Part shown: in pieces, positions 1 to 8,544 of the stretch | Numbering within the stretch: position 1 is the stretch's first letter | Layout of the letters: each line of letters begins with the position of its first letter | Assembly: GCF_022601875.1 (NCBI RefSeq) | Contig: NZ_JAKVIP010000004.1 | Location: forward strand, 98,338 to 162,337 | Direction: 5' to 3' | DNA length: 64,000 bases | Origin: Chryseobacterium sp. SSA4.19 | Lineage (GTDB): Bacteria; Bacteroidota; Bacteroidia; Flavobacteriales; Weeksellaceae | The notes under the pieces: model-generated | What the model saw: only the letters and a program-made list of their open reading frames with translations | Told to the model about the DNA's origin: nothing | Database searches by the model: none | Program-made: the position numbers and the translations under genes

Positions 1-2
1 CC

Positions 3-326
3 ACCAAAACCGGGAGCACAGGATGGTTGAGTTCGGTTTTCAATATGGCTTCCGGGATTTTAGGTGTATCGGATATGAAATATCCGCAATTAAAAGATGA
101 GGATCTGTATTTTGCGGTAAGAGAGCCTTTTAAAAGTATCAGAACACAAACGGATATCTGCGGAGGAAAATTGGAAAAGGGAAATAAACTGATCATCGAA
201 TCATTAATGCCGAATAATGGCTTTATATTTAGTGACGGCATTGAGCAGGATTTTCTTCATTTTAACAGCGGTGCAACTGCAGAAATCAGGCTTGCTGATG
301 AAGAAGCAGTTTTGGTATTACAGTAA
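3..326 (+). CDS. NAD kinase-like protein, C-terminal fragment (cut by window edge)
   Basis: The reading frame is open from base 3, so the true start lies outside the window; a TTG at 27 is not a believable start because homologous-looking sequence continues upstream of it. The first visible residues, TKTGSTGWLSSV, resemble the TPTGSTAY block of the NAD kinase/diacylglycerol kinase fold, where the Thr-Gly-Ser loop lies at the nucleotide site. About 107 residues of the C-terminal beta-sandwich remain. Its stop is 5 bases before a macrodomain gene, so it is the visible first member of the NAD/ADP-ribose cluster. A NAD or ADP-ribose kinase role is inferred from family and neighbours; the catalytic GGDG motif would lie upstream and cannot be seen. 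Confidence 0.6.
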   Translation, partial: TKTGSTGWLSSVFNMASGILGVSDMKYPQLKDEDLYFAVREPFKSIRTQTDICGGKLEKGNKLIIESLMPNNGFIFSDGIEQDFLHFNSGATAEIRLADEEAVLVLQ

Positions 327-331
327 AAAGC

Positions 332-805
332 ATGAAAATGATACAATATTTAACAGGTGATGCAGCAAACCCTCAAATAGAGGGAAATAAAATCATTGCT
401 CATATTTGCAACGATATCGGAGGCTGGGGAAAAGGTTTTGTTGTGGCAATTTCGAAAAGATGGAAAGAACCGGAAAATGAATACAGAAAGTGGTTTAAGA
501 ATGGTGAACATTTTCAGCTTGGAGAAATCCAAATGGTTCAGGTGAAAGAGAATATCTGGATTTGCAATATGATTGCCCAACATAAAACGATTACCAGTTC
601 AAAAGAAGTTTCTCCGATCAGGTATGAAGCTGTCGAAAAATGTCTGGAGAAACTTTCTGTTGAAGCATTAAAGTTAAATGCTGGTATCCATATGCCGAGA
701 ATCGGTTGTGGGCTGGCAGGTGGAAAATGGGAAGCAATCGAACCGATTATTGAAAGAACCTTGTTAAACAATGAGGTGGAAGTATATGTGTATGATTTTG
801 AATAA
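332..805 (+). CDS. Macrodomain protein, TARG1/Poa1-like ADP-ribose hydrolase or phosphatase
   Basis: A single macrodomain of 157 residues covers the whole protein. The N-terminal strand with IIAHICNDIGGWGKG matches the ADP-ribose-binding loop of the ALC1/TARG1/Poa1 branch, and RIGCGLAGGKW near residues 123-133 is the glycine-rich loop around the distal ribose and phosphates. Known members remove ADP-ribose from proteins or dephosphorylate ADP-ribose-1''-phosphate, the product derived from KptA-type RNA 2'-phosphate removal. A kptA gene lies 3.2 kb downstream in the same cluster, which favours the phosphatase role, but this is inference. Two ATGs (332 and 338) are possible starts. It is distinct from the YmdB-type macrodomain at 1878. 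Confidence 0.85.
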   Translation: MKMIQYLTGDAANPQIEGNKIIAHICNDIGGWGKGFVVAISKRWKEPENEYRKWFKNGEHFQLGEIQMVQVKENIWICNMIAQHKTITSSKEVSPIRYEAVEKCLEKLSVEALKLNAGIHMPRIGCGLAGGKWEAIEPIIERTLLNNEVEVYVYDFE

Positions 806-818
806 AATTAATTAAACC

Positions 819-1229
819 ATGAAAACAATAACATTATACAGGCCTGTAGGTGAAAAGGAAATGATTTTAATTATAGAAAGCAATTATAAGAAATTTCCTC
901 CACGGCTGGAGTGGCAGCCGATTTTCTATCCTGTTTTAAATGAAGACTATGCTTCAGAAATTGCAGAAAAGTGGAATACCCGTGATCAGGCAGGAAATTA
1001 TCTCGGTTTTGTAACCAAATTTGAAGTGTCGGAGGATGAAGTAAATAAATATCCGATGCAGAACGTCGGAGCGGGAAATCATAATGAACTGTGGGTTCCT
1101 TCGGAAAATCTGGAAACGTTCAATCAGTCCATTGCAGGAAAAATTGAAGTGGTGAAAGTTTTCATAGGAAAAGATTTTAAAAGAGCTTCCAATAATGAAA
1201 TTAAAGACCTGCTTGTAAATTTAAAATAA
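819..1229 (+). CDS. Small protein of the 'ADP-ribosylation/crystallin J1' group
   Basis: This 136-residue soluble protein has no signal peptide. The pattern TLYRPVG near the N-terminus, FPPRLEWQPIFYPVLN around residues 27-42, GFVTKFEV and a C-terminal ELWVP is what I recall of the small family labelled ADP-ribosylation/crystallin J1. No biochemical function is established for it that I know of. Its stop TAA shares one base with the next ATG (TAATG), so translation is probably coupled to the DUF4291 gene. The position inside a run of ADP-ribose enzymes suggests a role with NAD-derived substrates. Identification rests on recalled family resemblance. Confidence 0.65.
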   Translation: MKTITLYRPVGEKEMILIIESNYKKFPPRLEWQPIFYPVLNEDYASEIAEKWNTRDQAGNYLGFVTKFEVSEDEVNKYPMQNVGAGNHNELWVPSENLETFNQSIAGKIEVVKVFIGKDFKRASNNEIKDLLVNLK

Positions 1230-1888
1230 TGAAATTAAAATTAGAAAAATATAAACAACAACTACAGGATTGGCCTCAGAAAGGACATCATATCATGGCT
1301 CAATATGACAATGAAAAAATTATAATTTATCAATCCTATCGGAAAGAGATTGGTGAATTTGCTGTTAAGAACCAATATTTTGGTGGTGCATTCAGTCTGG
1401 AAAGAATGACTTGGATAAAACCTAATTTCCTCTGGATGATGTACAGGAATGGTTGGGGAAAAAAAGAAGGTCAGGAATATGTTTTAGCAATTCATTTAAA
1501 AATGGAAGCCTTTAAAGAATATCTGAGAAATGCGGTGTATTCTTCATATAACAAGGAGATGGAAATTTCCAGAGAAGAATGGAAGGATCAGGTAAATGAA
1601 TCTTCGGTAAGGCTGCAATGGGATCCGGATCATGATCCTTTTGGAAACAAATTAGAGAGGAGAGCAATTCAGATAGGTTTAAGAAATGATTTTATTAGAT
1701 CTTTTGCTCAGGATGACATTATTTTAATTGATGATATTTCAGATTTTGTGAAAGAGCAGTATCAGTATGTTTTGAATGATGATTTGGATAACCTGATGCT
1801 GCCTGAAGAAAAACCGTTAGTATTTGATGATGAAAATTTAAATAAAAAATTGAAGCTTAACAAAAATCCTGATCCTTATGAATATTGA
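1229..1888 (+). CDS. DUF4291 family protein
   Basis: A 219-residue cytosolic protein. The blocks [31 protein letters not shown] and RRAIQIGLR are hallmarks of DUF4291, a family with no assigned reaction that is found repeatedly beside macrodomain and other NAD-linked genes. The conserved Asp/His-rich stretch WDPDHDP and the Arg pair look like a catalytic or nucleotide-binding site, but that is inference. It starts inside the stop of the preceding gene and ends with an 11-base overlap into the next macrodomain gene, so it is clearly co-translated. The last ~20 residues are Lys/Asn-rich and low in complexity. Confidence 0.85.
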   Translation: MKLKLEKYKQQLQDWPQKGHHIMAQYDNEKIIIYQSYRKEIGEFAVKNQYFGGAFSLERMTWIKPNFLWMMYRNGWGKKEGQEYVLAIHLKMEAFKEYLRNAVYSSYNKEMEISREEWKDQVNESSVRLQWDPDHDPFGNKLERRAIQIGLRNDFIRSFAQDDIILIDDISDFVKEQYQYVLNDDLDNLMLPEEKPLVFDDENLNKKLKLNKNPDPYEY

Positions 1889-2384
1889 ATTAATAAAAAC
1901 AGATATCACCAAAATAAAAACAGATGCCATCGTGAACGCAGCCAATTCTTCTTTATTGGGCGGCGGCGGCGTAGATGGTGCTATCCACCGGGCAGGAGGA
2001 CCGCAGATTCTGGAAGAATGCAAATCAATCAGGAACCGGCAGGGAAACTGCAATACAGGAGAAGCCGTTGTAACTACAGCAGGAAATCTTTCTGCTGAAT
2101 ATGTGATCCATACCGTAGGTCCGATTTGGAATAATGACGTAGAAAAATGCTCGGAACTGTTGGCAAATTGCTACACAAATTCTTTGAAGCTGGCAGAAAC
2201 CCTGAAGGTAAAAACAATTGCTTTTCCTAATATCAGCACGGGTGTGTATGGATTCCCAAAAGAGTTGGCTGCTAAAATTGCAATAAATCAATTGAAAAAT
2301 TTTAAATCAAAAAGTATAGAAAAAGTAATATTCGTTTGCTTTGATGATGAAAATGAAGAGATTTACAAAAAACTATTAAGCTAA
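1878..2384 (+). CDS. Macrodomain O-acetyl-ADP-ribose deacetylase (YmdB-like)
   Basis: A 168-residue MacroD/YmdB-type macrodomain. Visible motifs are [20 protein letters not shown] (adenine and ribose loop), [20 protein letters not shown] and [10 protein letters not shown] (second phosphate loop), in the usual order. The family hydrolyses O-acetyl-ADP-ribose and removes ADP-ribose from acidic side chains. The sirtuin gene follows 4 bases downstream, and sirtuins produce O-acyl-ADP-ribose, so the two are metabolically matched. The start overlaps the end of DUF4291 by 11 bases. This is the second macrodomain of the cluster and belongs to a different subfamily from the first, arguing for separate substrates. 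Confidence 0.92.
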   Translation: MNIELIKTDITKIKTDAIVNAANSSLLGGGGVDGAIHRAGGPQILEECKSIRNRQGNCNTGEAVVTTAGNLSAEYVIHTVGPIWNNDVEKCSELLANCYTNSLKLAETLKVKTIAFPNISTGVYGFPKELAAKIAINQLKNFKSKSIEKVIFVCFDDENEEIYKKLLS

Positions 2385-2388
2385 ACAA

Positions 2389-3075
2389 ATGAAAAAACTA
2401 ACCATATTAACCGGCGCAGGAATCAGTGCCGAAAGCGGAATCAAAACCTTTAGAGACGGCGATGGCCTTTGGGAAAATCACAGCATCACAGATGTGGCAA
2501 GTCCCGAAGGATGGCGGAAAGACAGGGCTTTGGTATTGGAATTCTACAACCAAAGACGCCGCCAGCTCCATGAAGTGGCACCGAATGAAGCACATCGATT
2601 AGTGGCAGAACTAGAAAAGTATTTCGAAGTGCAGATTATCACCCAGAACATTGATGACCTGCATGAAAGAGCGGGATCTTCAAATATTCTCCATCTTCAC
2701 GGGGAACTTTTTAAATCATGTTCCTGTAATAATAAAAAGCTTATCTATGAACAGAAAGACGATATCAACATCGGGGATAAGGCGGAAGACGAGGCTCAAC
2801 TGAGGCCTTTCATCGTATGGTTCGGGGAAGAGGTTCCGCTGATGAAGGAAGCTACGAAACTCGCCCGGGAAGCCGATATTTTCCTGGTCATCGGAACTTC
2901 TCTGCAGGTATATCCGGCAGCAGGGCTGATCCATGAGATTAAAGATGACTGTCTTCTGATTGTGATTAATCCTAAAGAAACAGGGTTCGGATATGGCCAG
3001 AGAGCGGTAGTAATGAAAGAAACAGCCACTCAGGGAATGAAATTGCTGTTTGATAAATTGGTAAATATGGCATAA
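2389..3075 (+). CDS. cobB: SIR2-family NAD-dependent deacylase (CobB-type)
   Basis: A 228-residue sirtuin core. GAGISAESG (residues 9-17) and FRDGDGLW form the NAD-binding loop, TQNIDDLH supplies the NAD-contacting Asn/Asp, HLHGE contains the catalytic His, and FIVWFGE and IGTSLQVYPAAG complete the Rossmann fold. Y53 and R56 (FYNQRR) match the YxxR pair that in SIRT5 and E. coli CobB recognises succinyl or malonyl lysine, so desuccinylation is likely as well as deacetylation. The zinc module looks incomplete: only the first two cysteines (SCSC) are present and no second CxxC pair follows. The gene sits 4 bases after a macrodomain deacetylase and directly abuts the ADP-ribosylglycohydrolase gene. 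Confidence 0.92.
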   Translation: MKKLTILTGAGISAESGIKTFRDGDGLWENHSITDVASPEGWRKDRALVLEFYNQRRRQLHEVAPNEAHRLVAELEKYFEVQIITQNIDDLHERAGSSNILHLHGELFKSCSCNNKKLIYEQKDDINIGDKAEDEAQLRPFIVWFGEEVPLMKEATKLAREADIFLVIGTSLQVYPAAGLIHEIKDDCLLIVINPKETGFGYGQRAVVMKETATQGMKLLFDKLVNMA

Positions 3076-4053
3076 ATGGAAAATGTTGTAAAAGCGGGAA
3101 TTTTCGGAGTTTGTGTCGGTGATGCTTTAGGTGTTCCGGTGGAGTTTAAAAGGAGGGAAGAGGTGCAGCGTTCACCCGTTACAGATATGAGGGCTTTCGG
3201 AACCCATCATCAACCTGCAGGAACGTTGAGCGATGATGGTTCACTTACATTATGTCTTGCTGAAGAGTTAATTAAAGGATATAATTTGGAAAAGATTGGA
3301 CAAAGTTTTGTAGAATGGAAAAAATTCGGACATTGGACTCCACATGGAAAAGTTTTTGATATCGGAATTGCTACCTCACAAGCGATTCACAGAATCAGTA
3401 AAGGAACACCTCCGAATTTATGTGGCGGAACCAGTGAATCCGAGAATGGAAATGGTTCTTTAATGAGAATTCTGCCGCTGTTGTTTTATATTAAAGATTT
3501 ACGCATTGAGCAACGCTTTGACAAAATAAAAGAGGTTTCAGGTATTACACACGGACATATAAGATCTGTTTTGGACTGTTTTATCTATTTAGAATTTGCT
3601 TTGGAAATTTTGAAAGGAAAAGAAAAATGGGAAGCCTACAAGACCATGCAGAAAACAGTCCGGAAATTTTTAGATCATCATCCAATCTGCTCCCAATCTG
3701 AATTGGATAAATTTCACAGAATTTTAGAATTGAAAGTAGGCGCATATGATTTAGCTCCGTTGTATAGTTTGCAGCAAGAAGAAATAAGCTCTTCAGGATA
3801 TGTTGTTTCAAGTTTAGAAGCTTCATTGTGGTGCTTTCTAAACTCCGGAAGCTATGCTGAAGCTGTGTTGAAGGCTGTTAATTTAGGAGAAGACACCGAT
3901 ACGACAGGAGCTGTCACAGGTGGAATTGCCGGAATTTATTATGGGTTTGAAGATATTCCTGAAGAGTGGATTACACAACTGGTGAGAAAGGAGGATATTG
4001 AAAACGTATGTATCCGACTGGAAAATAAATTAATGATAAGAAATCATGAATGA
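3076..4053 (+). CDS. ADP-ribosylglycohydrolase family protein (DraG-like)
   Basis: A 325-residue ARH/DraG fold. GVCVGDALGVPVEF near the N-terminus and LSDDGSLTLCLAE correspond to the first metal-binding segment, and GEDTDTTGAVTGGIAG near residue 275 is the C-terminal Asp-Asp-Thr segment that holds the two Mg ions. Family members remove ADP-ribose from Arg, Ser or nucleic-acid bases, or hydrolyse small ADP-ribose esters. In the first metal motif Gly replaces the usual Thr (SDDG rather than SDDT). The ATG directly abuts the sirtuin stop and its end overlaps kptA by 8 bases. The actual substrate cannot be told from sequence. Confidence 0.9.
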   Translation: MENVVKAGIFGVCVGDALGVPVEFKRREEVQRSPVTDMRAFGTHHQPAGTLSDDGSLTLCLAEELIKGYNLEKIGQSFVEWKKFGHWTPHGKVFDIGIATSQAIHRISKGTPPNLCGGTSESENGNGSLMRILPLLFYIKDLRIEQRFDKIKEVSGITHGHIRSVLDCFIYLEFALEILKGKEKWEAYKTMQKTVRKFLDHHPICSQSELDKFHRILELKVGAYDLAPLYSLQQEEISSSGYVVSSLEASLWCFLNSGSYAEAVLKAVNLGEDTDTTGAVTGGIAGIYYGFEDIPEEWITQLVRKEDIENVCIRLENKLMIRNHE

Positions 4054-4588
4054 AAAACATAAGAAAAAAACAAGTAAATTCCTGAGCTACGTGCTCAGGC
4101 ATCATCCCGAACTTATCAATTTGAGTTTGGATGAATACGGATGGGCAGATGTAAACGAATTGATTACAAAATCAACAAACGACTCTCAAGGCTTTACCTT
4201 TGAAGAGCTTGATGAAATCGTACAGACGAATGATAAAAAACGATTCATTTTTAATGAAGATAAGACAAAAATCAGGGCGAATCAGGGACATTCGATTGAT
4301 ATTAATTTGGCTTTAATCCCGCAGCAGCCACCGGAATTCCTCTATCATGGAACAGCGCAGGCGAATGTTGATTCTATCCTGGAAAAAGGGATTGAAAAAA
4401 GAAGCCGTCAGCACGTTCATTTAAGCAGTGACAGGGAAACTGCAATGAAAGTTGGGATGCGCCACGGAAAGCCTGTTATTCTGACGATAAAGACCGGTAA
4501 AATGGCTGAACATGGTATTTTGTTTTACCTTTCTGACAATAACATCTGGCTGACAGATTTTGTGGATACTAAATATATTTTAGAATAA
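4046..4588 (+). CDS. kptA: RNA 2'-phosphotransferase, KptA/Tpt1 family
   Basis: A 180-residue protein in the usual KptA size range. The N-terminal winged-helix lobe has SKFLSYVLRHHPE with the conserved Lys/Arg-His, DEYGWADVNELI follows, and the C-terminal ADP-ribosyltransferase lobe contains FLYHGTA, RSRQHVHLS and HGKPVILTIK. Tpt1 enzymes transfer an internal RNA 2'-phosphate to NAD, releasing nicotinamide and ADP-ribose-1'',2''-cyclic phosphate. Bacteria generally lack the tRNA splicing that makes this substrate, so the physiological role is open; candidates are RNA repair or nucleic-acid ADP-ribosylation. Flanking macrodomain and phosphoesterase genes could handle the product. Confidence 0.93.
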   Translation: MNEKHKKKTSKFLSYVLRHHPELINLSLDEYGWADVNELITKSTNDSQGFTFEELDEIVQTNDKKRFIFNEDKTKIRANQGHSIDINLALIPQQPPEFLYHGTAQANVDSILEKGIEKRSRQHVHLSSDRETAMKVGMRHGKPVILTIKTGKMAEHGILFYLSDNNIWLTDFVDTKYILE

Positions 4589-5326
4589 ATGAAAAGAACA
4601 TTGGTGATCGGTGATATTCACGGAGGATTCAAAGCTTTGGAACAGGTTTTTGAAAGAGGCGGTATTACTCAGGACGATAAATTAATTTTTCTGGGAGATT
4701 ATGTGGACGGCTGGAGCGAATCTTCACAAATTATCCGGTTTTTAATAGAACTCTCAGAAAAGCAGGATTGTATTTTTATCAAAGGAAATCATGATGCCTG
4801 GTGCGAAGACTGGCTTTCCTTCGGAAAAAGCGAAGATGTATGGCTTTCCAATGGCGGGAAAAGCACCGTTAAAAGTTATTCAGATTATGATTTGAAAGAT
4901 CTTGCCCTGCATGTTGAATTTTTTCAGAGTATGAAAAATTATTATGTTGATGAGAATAACCGGCTGTTTATCCATGCCGGTTATTCTTCTATGCATGGGC
5001 CTGAAAAAGAAGTATATTCAAGTAACTACCGCTGGGACAGGACACTTTGGGAGACGGCTGTTGCCATGGACAAAAAGCTGTCAAAGAATTCAGAATTGTA
5101 TCCGAAAAGATTGCTGTTATACAAGGAAATTTTTATTGGTCACACGCCGACCTTACATCTGGGAAGTACCGTACCTGTTAATAAAGCTAATATCTGGAAC
5201 TTGGATACAGGTGCTGCATTTACTGGCGCATTATCGGTAATGGATGTTGATACCAAGGAATTCTGGCAAAGCGATCCTCTGCCGGTACTATATCCTGAAG
5301 AAAATGGAAGAAACCAGATTAAATAA
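4589..5326 (+). CDS. PPP-type metallophosphoesterase
   Basis: A 245-residue single-domain phosphoesterase of the serine/threonine phosphatase superfamily. Motifs run in order: GDIHG (residues 8-12), GDYVDGW in place of the classic GDxVDRG, KGNHDAW, then HAGYSS and IGHTPT, which supply the His ligands of the dinuclear metal site. Close relatives include bacterial PrpA/PrpE and ApaH-like diadenosine tetraphosphatases. The gene starts immediately after the kptA stop and ends the cluster; no terminator is obvious after it. Context suggests cleavage of a phosphorylated ADP-ribose, a nucleotide, or an RNA 2',3'-phosphate end, but a protein phosphatase role cannot be excluded. Confidence 0.85.
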   Translation: MKRTLVIGDIHGGFKALEQVFERGGITQDDKLIFLGDYVDGWSESSQIIRFLIELSEKQDCIFIKGNHDAWCEDWLSFGKSEDVWLSNGGKSTVKSYSDYDLKDLALHVEFFQSMKNYYVDENNRLFIHAGYSSMHGPEKEVYSSNYRWDRTLWETAVAMDKKLSKNSELYPKRLLLYKEIFIGHTPTLHLGSTVPVNKANIWNLDTGAAFTGALSVMDVDTKEFWQSDPLPVLYPEENGRNQIK

Positions 5327-5392
5327 ATCATCAGTCTTTATTATTTATGATTTCATAGTTTTACAAAAACGGAGTAATTTTAAGGTCGAAAT

Positions 5393-7126
5393 ATGACCTC
5401 AATGAAACTGATATACTTTTTATTTTTTCTATGCCCAACACTATTTTTTGCACAGGATACATTTCGGACTCCCTTTGAAAAAGGAAATGGCAATCAGACG
5501 GTTACCTATGATGAGATGAATGCTTATTATCAGAATCTTGCTGAACATTTCAATACTGTTCAGTATCTCAAAAAAGGAGAGGATGACAATGGAAAACCTA
5601 TTTATGTAGTGGTGTACAATCCCTTTCCGGAAAAGAATCTTGATCAGCTAAGAAAAGAAAAAGCCGTCCTGTTCATCAATAACGGTATTCATCCCGGTGA
5701 GCCTGATGGAATCGATGCAACCATGATGTTGATAAGAGATCTGGCCACTAAGAAAATAAAAACACCGCACAATTTTATTATTGCTGCCATTTCAGCCTAT
5801 AATGTAAGCGGAATACTGAATAGAGGTTCGTTTTCCAGAGCTAATCAGAACGGGCCTGAACAATATGGTTTCAGGGGAAATGCAGGAAACTATGACTTAA
5901 ACAGAGACTTCATTAAGGCAGATACGAAGAATGCAAGAAGCTTTCAGGAAATTTACCAATGGCTGAAACCCGATGTTTTTATTGATAACCATGTAAGCAA
6001 CGGTGCAGATTATCAATATACATTTACCTATATTTCGACGTTTAAGGAAAGATTGGGTCAGGTATTGGGAACTTATTTTTATAATGATTTCCAGGCTAAA
6101 AACCTTATGGATTTAAAAAGATCAGGCTATGAAAGTACGCCCTACGTGAATATCCACGGTGATGTTCCGGAAATTGGGTTTGCTGCTTTTGAAGACTTTC
6201 CGAGATATTCCACAGGGTATGCCTCTTTGTTTAATGCTTTATCGACTATGCCCGAAACGCATATGCTGAAACCTTATGACAAGAGAGTGGATGCTACCTA
6301 TAAATATATGTTCGCCAATCTTCAGAATCTGGATAAGGAATATAAAACCATAAAACAGCTCAGAGCGGAGAATTTAAAGCAATACCAGGCCGGAAAGCAA
6401 TATGGGATCCGGTGGAAAATAGACTCCACAAAATATACAACGATAGATTTTAAAGGATATGAAGGGAAGTATAAACCGAGCGAGATCTCCGGGAAACCGC
6501 GTCTGTATTATGACCGGAATAAACCTTTTACCAAAAAGATCAAACTTTTTACCACTGCAGTTCCGACAGGATACATTACCATTCCTAAATACTATGTGGT
6601 CCCGCAGTCGCAATACCGTATAATTGAGCAGCTCAAAAGAAATCATATCCGGATAAAAACGATTTCAAAGGATAGTACCATACAGGTTGAAACTTATACC
6701 ATCAATGATTTTAAAACGGTGAAAAACGCTTACGAAGGTCATTACCTCCATTACGAAACTACAGTTAATCCATCCTATAAAAATATAGTTTTTTCTACCG
6801 GAGATTATCTTGTCCCAACCAATCAGGAAGGCGTAAAATATATTATTGAAACCCTTGAACCCGAAGCTGTTGATTCTTTTTTTAACTGGAATTTCTTTGA
6901 TGGCATTCTAGCGCAGAAAGAATATTATTCAGCCTATATTTTTGAAGATACAGCGGCTGAATTATTAAAAAAGGATAAGGATCTGAAACAAAAATTCGAA
7001 GCGAAGAAATCTGCTGATCAAAAATTTGCTGCCGATGGTACGGCTCAGTTGGACTGGATTTACAGGAATTCCCCTTATTTCGAGCAGAAAACATTCAGGC
7101 AATATCCGGTATACAGGATCTTATAA
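5393..7126 (+). CDS. Secreted M14-family zinc carboxypeptidase
   Basis: A 577-residue exported protein. The N-terminal signal peptide ends in FFAQ around residue 21; ATG at 5402 is an equally possible start. The zinc-binding HxxE of peptidase family M14 is seen as NNGIHPGEPDG (H100, E103), and the distal ligand is probably the His of FIDNHVS near residue 202, followed by ADYQYTF. The catalytic domain covers about residues 40-330. The remaining ~240 residues form a Bacteroidota-specific C-terminal extension with no motif I can name. It stands alone between the NAD cluster and a convergent gene, and ends before a shared hairpin terminator. A role in peptide scavenging is likely. Confidence 0.85.
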   Translation: MTSMKLIYFLFFLCPTLFFAQDTFRTPFEKGNGNQTVTYDEMNAYYQNLAEHFNTVQYLKKGEDDNGKPIYVVVYNPFPEKNLDQLRKEKAVLFINNGIHPGEPDGIDATMMLIRDLATKKIKTPHNFIIAAISAYNVSGILNRGSFSRANQNGPEQYGFRGNAGNYDLNRDFIKADTKNARSFQEIYQWLKPDVFIDNHVSNGADYQYTFTYISTFKERLGQVLGTYFYNDFQAKNLMDLKRSGYESTPYVNIHGDVPEIGFAAFEDFPRYSTGYASLFNALSTMPETHMLKPYDKRVDATYKYMFANLQNLDKEYKTIKQLRAENLKQYQAGKQYGIRWKIDSTKYTTIDFKGYEGKYKPSEISGKPRLYYDRNKPFTKKIKLFTTAVPTGYITIPKYYVVPQSQYRIIEQLKRNHIRIKTISKDSTIQVETYTINDFKTVKNAYEGHYLHYETTVNPSYKNIVFSTGDYLVPTNQEGVKYIIETLEPEAVDSFFNWNFFDGILAQKEYYSAYIFEDTAAELLKKDKDLKQKFEAKKSADQKFAADGTAQLDWIYRNSPYFEQKTFRQYPVYRIL

Positions 7127-7191
7127 GTTTAGTTTCGGTAAGCTTTGTTTTTCTAAGATGCTTGCTAACAGAGTTATTTACCAGATACAAA

Positions 7192-7217
7192 AAAGACGTT
7201 TCTGATGAAACGTCTTT
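7192..7217. terminator. Bidirectional hairpin terminator
   Basis: A perfect 11-bp stem AAAGACGTTTC/GAAACGTCTTT with a TGAT loop lies between two convergent genes; A-rich and T-rich flanks serve both strands. Confidence 0.85.
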
Positions 7218-7219
7218 AT

Positions 7220-8101
7220 TTATTTGGGAAAACCCTTTTTTAAAGCAAGTTCCGCTCTTTTTACGGCGACTTTCTCTTTCCAGTCCATGTATTTCTTTTT
7301 GAAGCTTTTCTTCATGATGTCATCAAATTTACGCTGAACCGTAAGGTTCCAGAGAGAATGGGCTTTCACGCCCCAGGATTTGTCCCAGGCTCTCAGGGAA
7401 ATGGAAAAACTTCCGTCAAGATATTTCATCCAGTGCCACCATCCCGTAGGCATAAACAGCGTATCGCCGTGCTCAAGGAAACATTCGATTCCTTCTACAC
7501 CATCCAAAGCCGGGAATTTGGTAAAGTCGGGATTTTCAATATCATAGTCCTCCAGAGCATAGGTAGCATAAGGAATCTGGTATAGTCTTTCTTTCCATTT
7601 ATAATCAAATAACAGCACATGCTTTCTCCCGTTAAAATGAGTATGGAAAATATGGGCCATATCGATATCATAATGAAGGAAAGTCACAGAACCCTTGCCT
7701 CCAAAGAACATCGATGGATACTTATCTAAGAACCCGCCCATAAGATCTTTTGGAGAAATATAATCTTCCAGTAATTTTTTTGCATGTTTTATGGGGTCAA
7801 AGAAAAAAATCCTCAGATCAGTAGGCTCTTTCCGGATCAGATCTATATAATCTTTGAACATCATTTTTGCAGTAGGAGTATTAATCGGAGCTGCCGGGTC
7901 AGCCTTGGCACTGTCATACAAAGGGACTTCAACATCTCCCACAACTTCCTTCATATATTCCATGGTCCATTTTTGGTAAGCCGGCCATTTTTTTGCCATA
8001 TTCTTGATCACAACTGGCTTTCTGGGCTTCAGATATTTAATGATAAACTCTTCCTGGGTAATATCATCTACAATATCTATCGGCTTTAAATTAATTCCCA
8101 T
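7220..8101 (-). CDS. Cupin-like JmjC-domain protein
   Basis: A 293-residue cytosolic protein of the cupin_8/JmjC type, as in small Fe(II)/2-oxoglutarate hydroxylases. The iron-binding HxD is seen in FLHYDIDMAHIFHTHF, and the distal His in the helix-strand region PTGWWHWMKYLDGSFSISLR near residues 220-235. The N-terminus carries KPVVIKNMAKKWPA, typical of this family's first strand. The reaction is probably hydroxylation of a protein or small molecule, with the substrate unknown. It is monocistronic: a TAATTTTG promoter box lies about 20 bases upstream of the start codon and a bidirectional terminator touches the stop. Confidence 0.85.
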   Translation of the reverse strand: MGINLKPIDIVDDITQEEFIIKYLKPRKPVVIKNMAKKWPAYQKWTMEYMKEVVGDVEVPLYDSAKADPAAPINTPTAKMMFKDYIDLIRKEPTDLRIFFFDPIKHAKKLLEDYISPKDLMGGFLDKYPSMFFGGKGSVTFLHYDIDMAHIFHTHFNGRKHVLLFDYKWKERLYQIPYATYALEDYDIENPDFTKFPALDGVEGIECFLEHGDTLFMPTGWWHWMKYLDGSFSISLRAWDKSWGVKAHSLWNLTVQRKFDDIMKKSFKKKYMDWKEKVAVKRAELALKKGFPK

Positions 8102-8121
8102 TTTTTAAAAATTTAATGTTA

Positions 8122-8129
8122 CAAAATTA
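8122..8129 (-). promoter_or_regulatory. Promoter -7 box of the cupin-like gene
   Basis: TAATTTTG on the minus strand matches the Bacteroidota TAnnTTTG consensus and lies 21 bases before the ATG at 8101. No clear TTTG is seen at -33. Confidence 0.5.
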
Positions 8130-8544
8130 TTAAATTAAAATATACGTTAACAGTTTTAAGCTTTTTTTAATCTATGATTCAAATCATTTTTGCCTATTTA
8201 TTCTAAATAAAAATATAAAGTAATTATGATAATAGGCTTATAAAAAGAATCCCATAAGTTCAGTGATCAAGTATTACTGTGAAGCGTATAATATACATTA
8301 TTAAAGCTAGAAACTTTAAAGGTAACAAAATATGATTTAAATGTGATATTTTGTCATTTTTTATTCTGAAAGAATGATTAAGGCTAACTGTCAAACATAA
8401 TAAGGCATACAAGAGAGGTTACGCCATAAAATTAAAATCAATTATTAATGACAAGAAATAGATAACATATTGTAATCAAGATAATTATCCGGGCGGTTTT
8501 ATGGTAATGAAATTAGACAATATAAAATGAAAACACATTAAAAA

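Noticed and set aside
5359..5366. TAGTTTTA as promoter of the M14 peptidase
   Set aside because: It lacks the final G of TAnnTTTG and has no -33 partner, so it was not listed.
8189..8255. GCCTATT/AATAGGC inverted repeat in the 556-bp gap
   Set aside because: Seven bases with a long AT-rich loop is within chance expectation for this composition.
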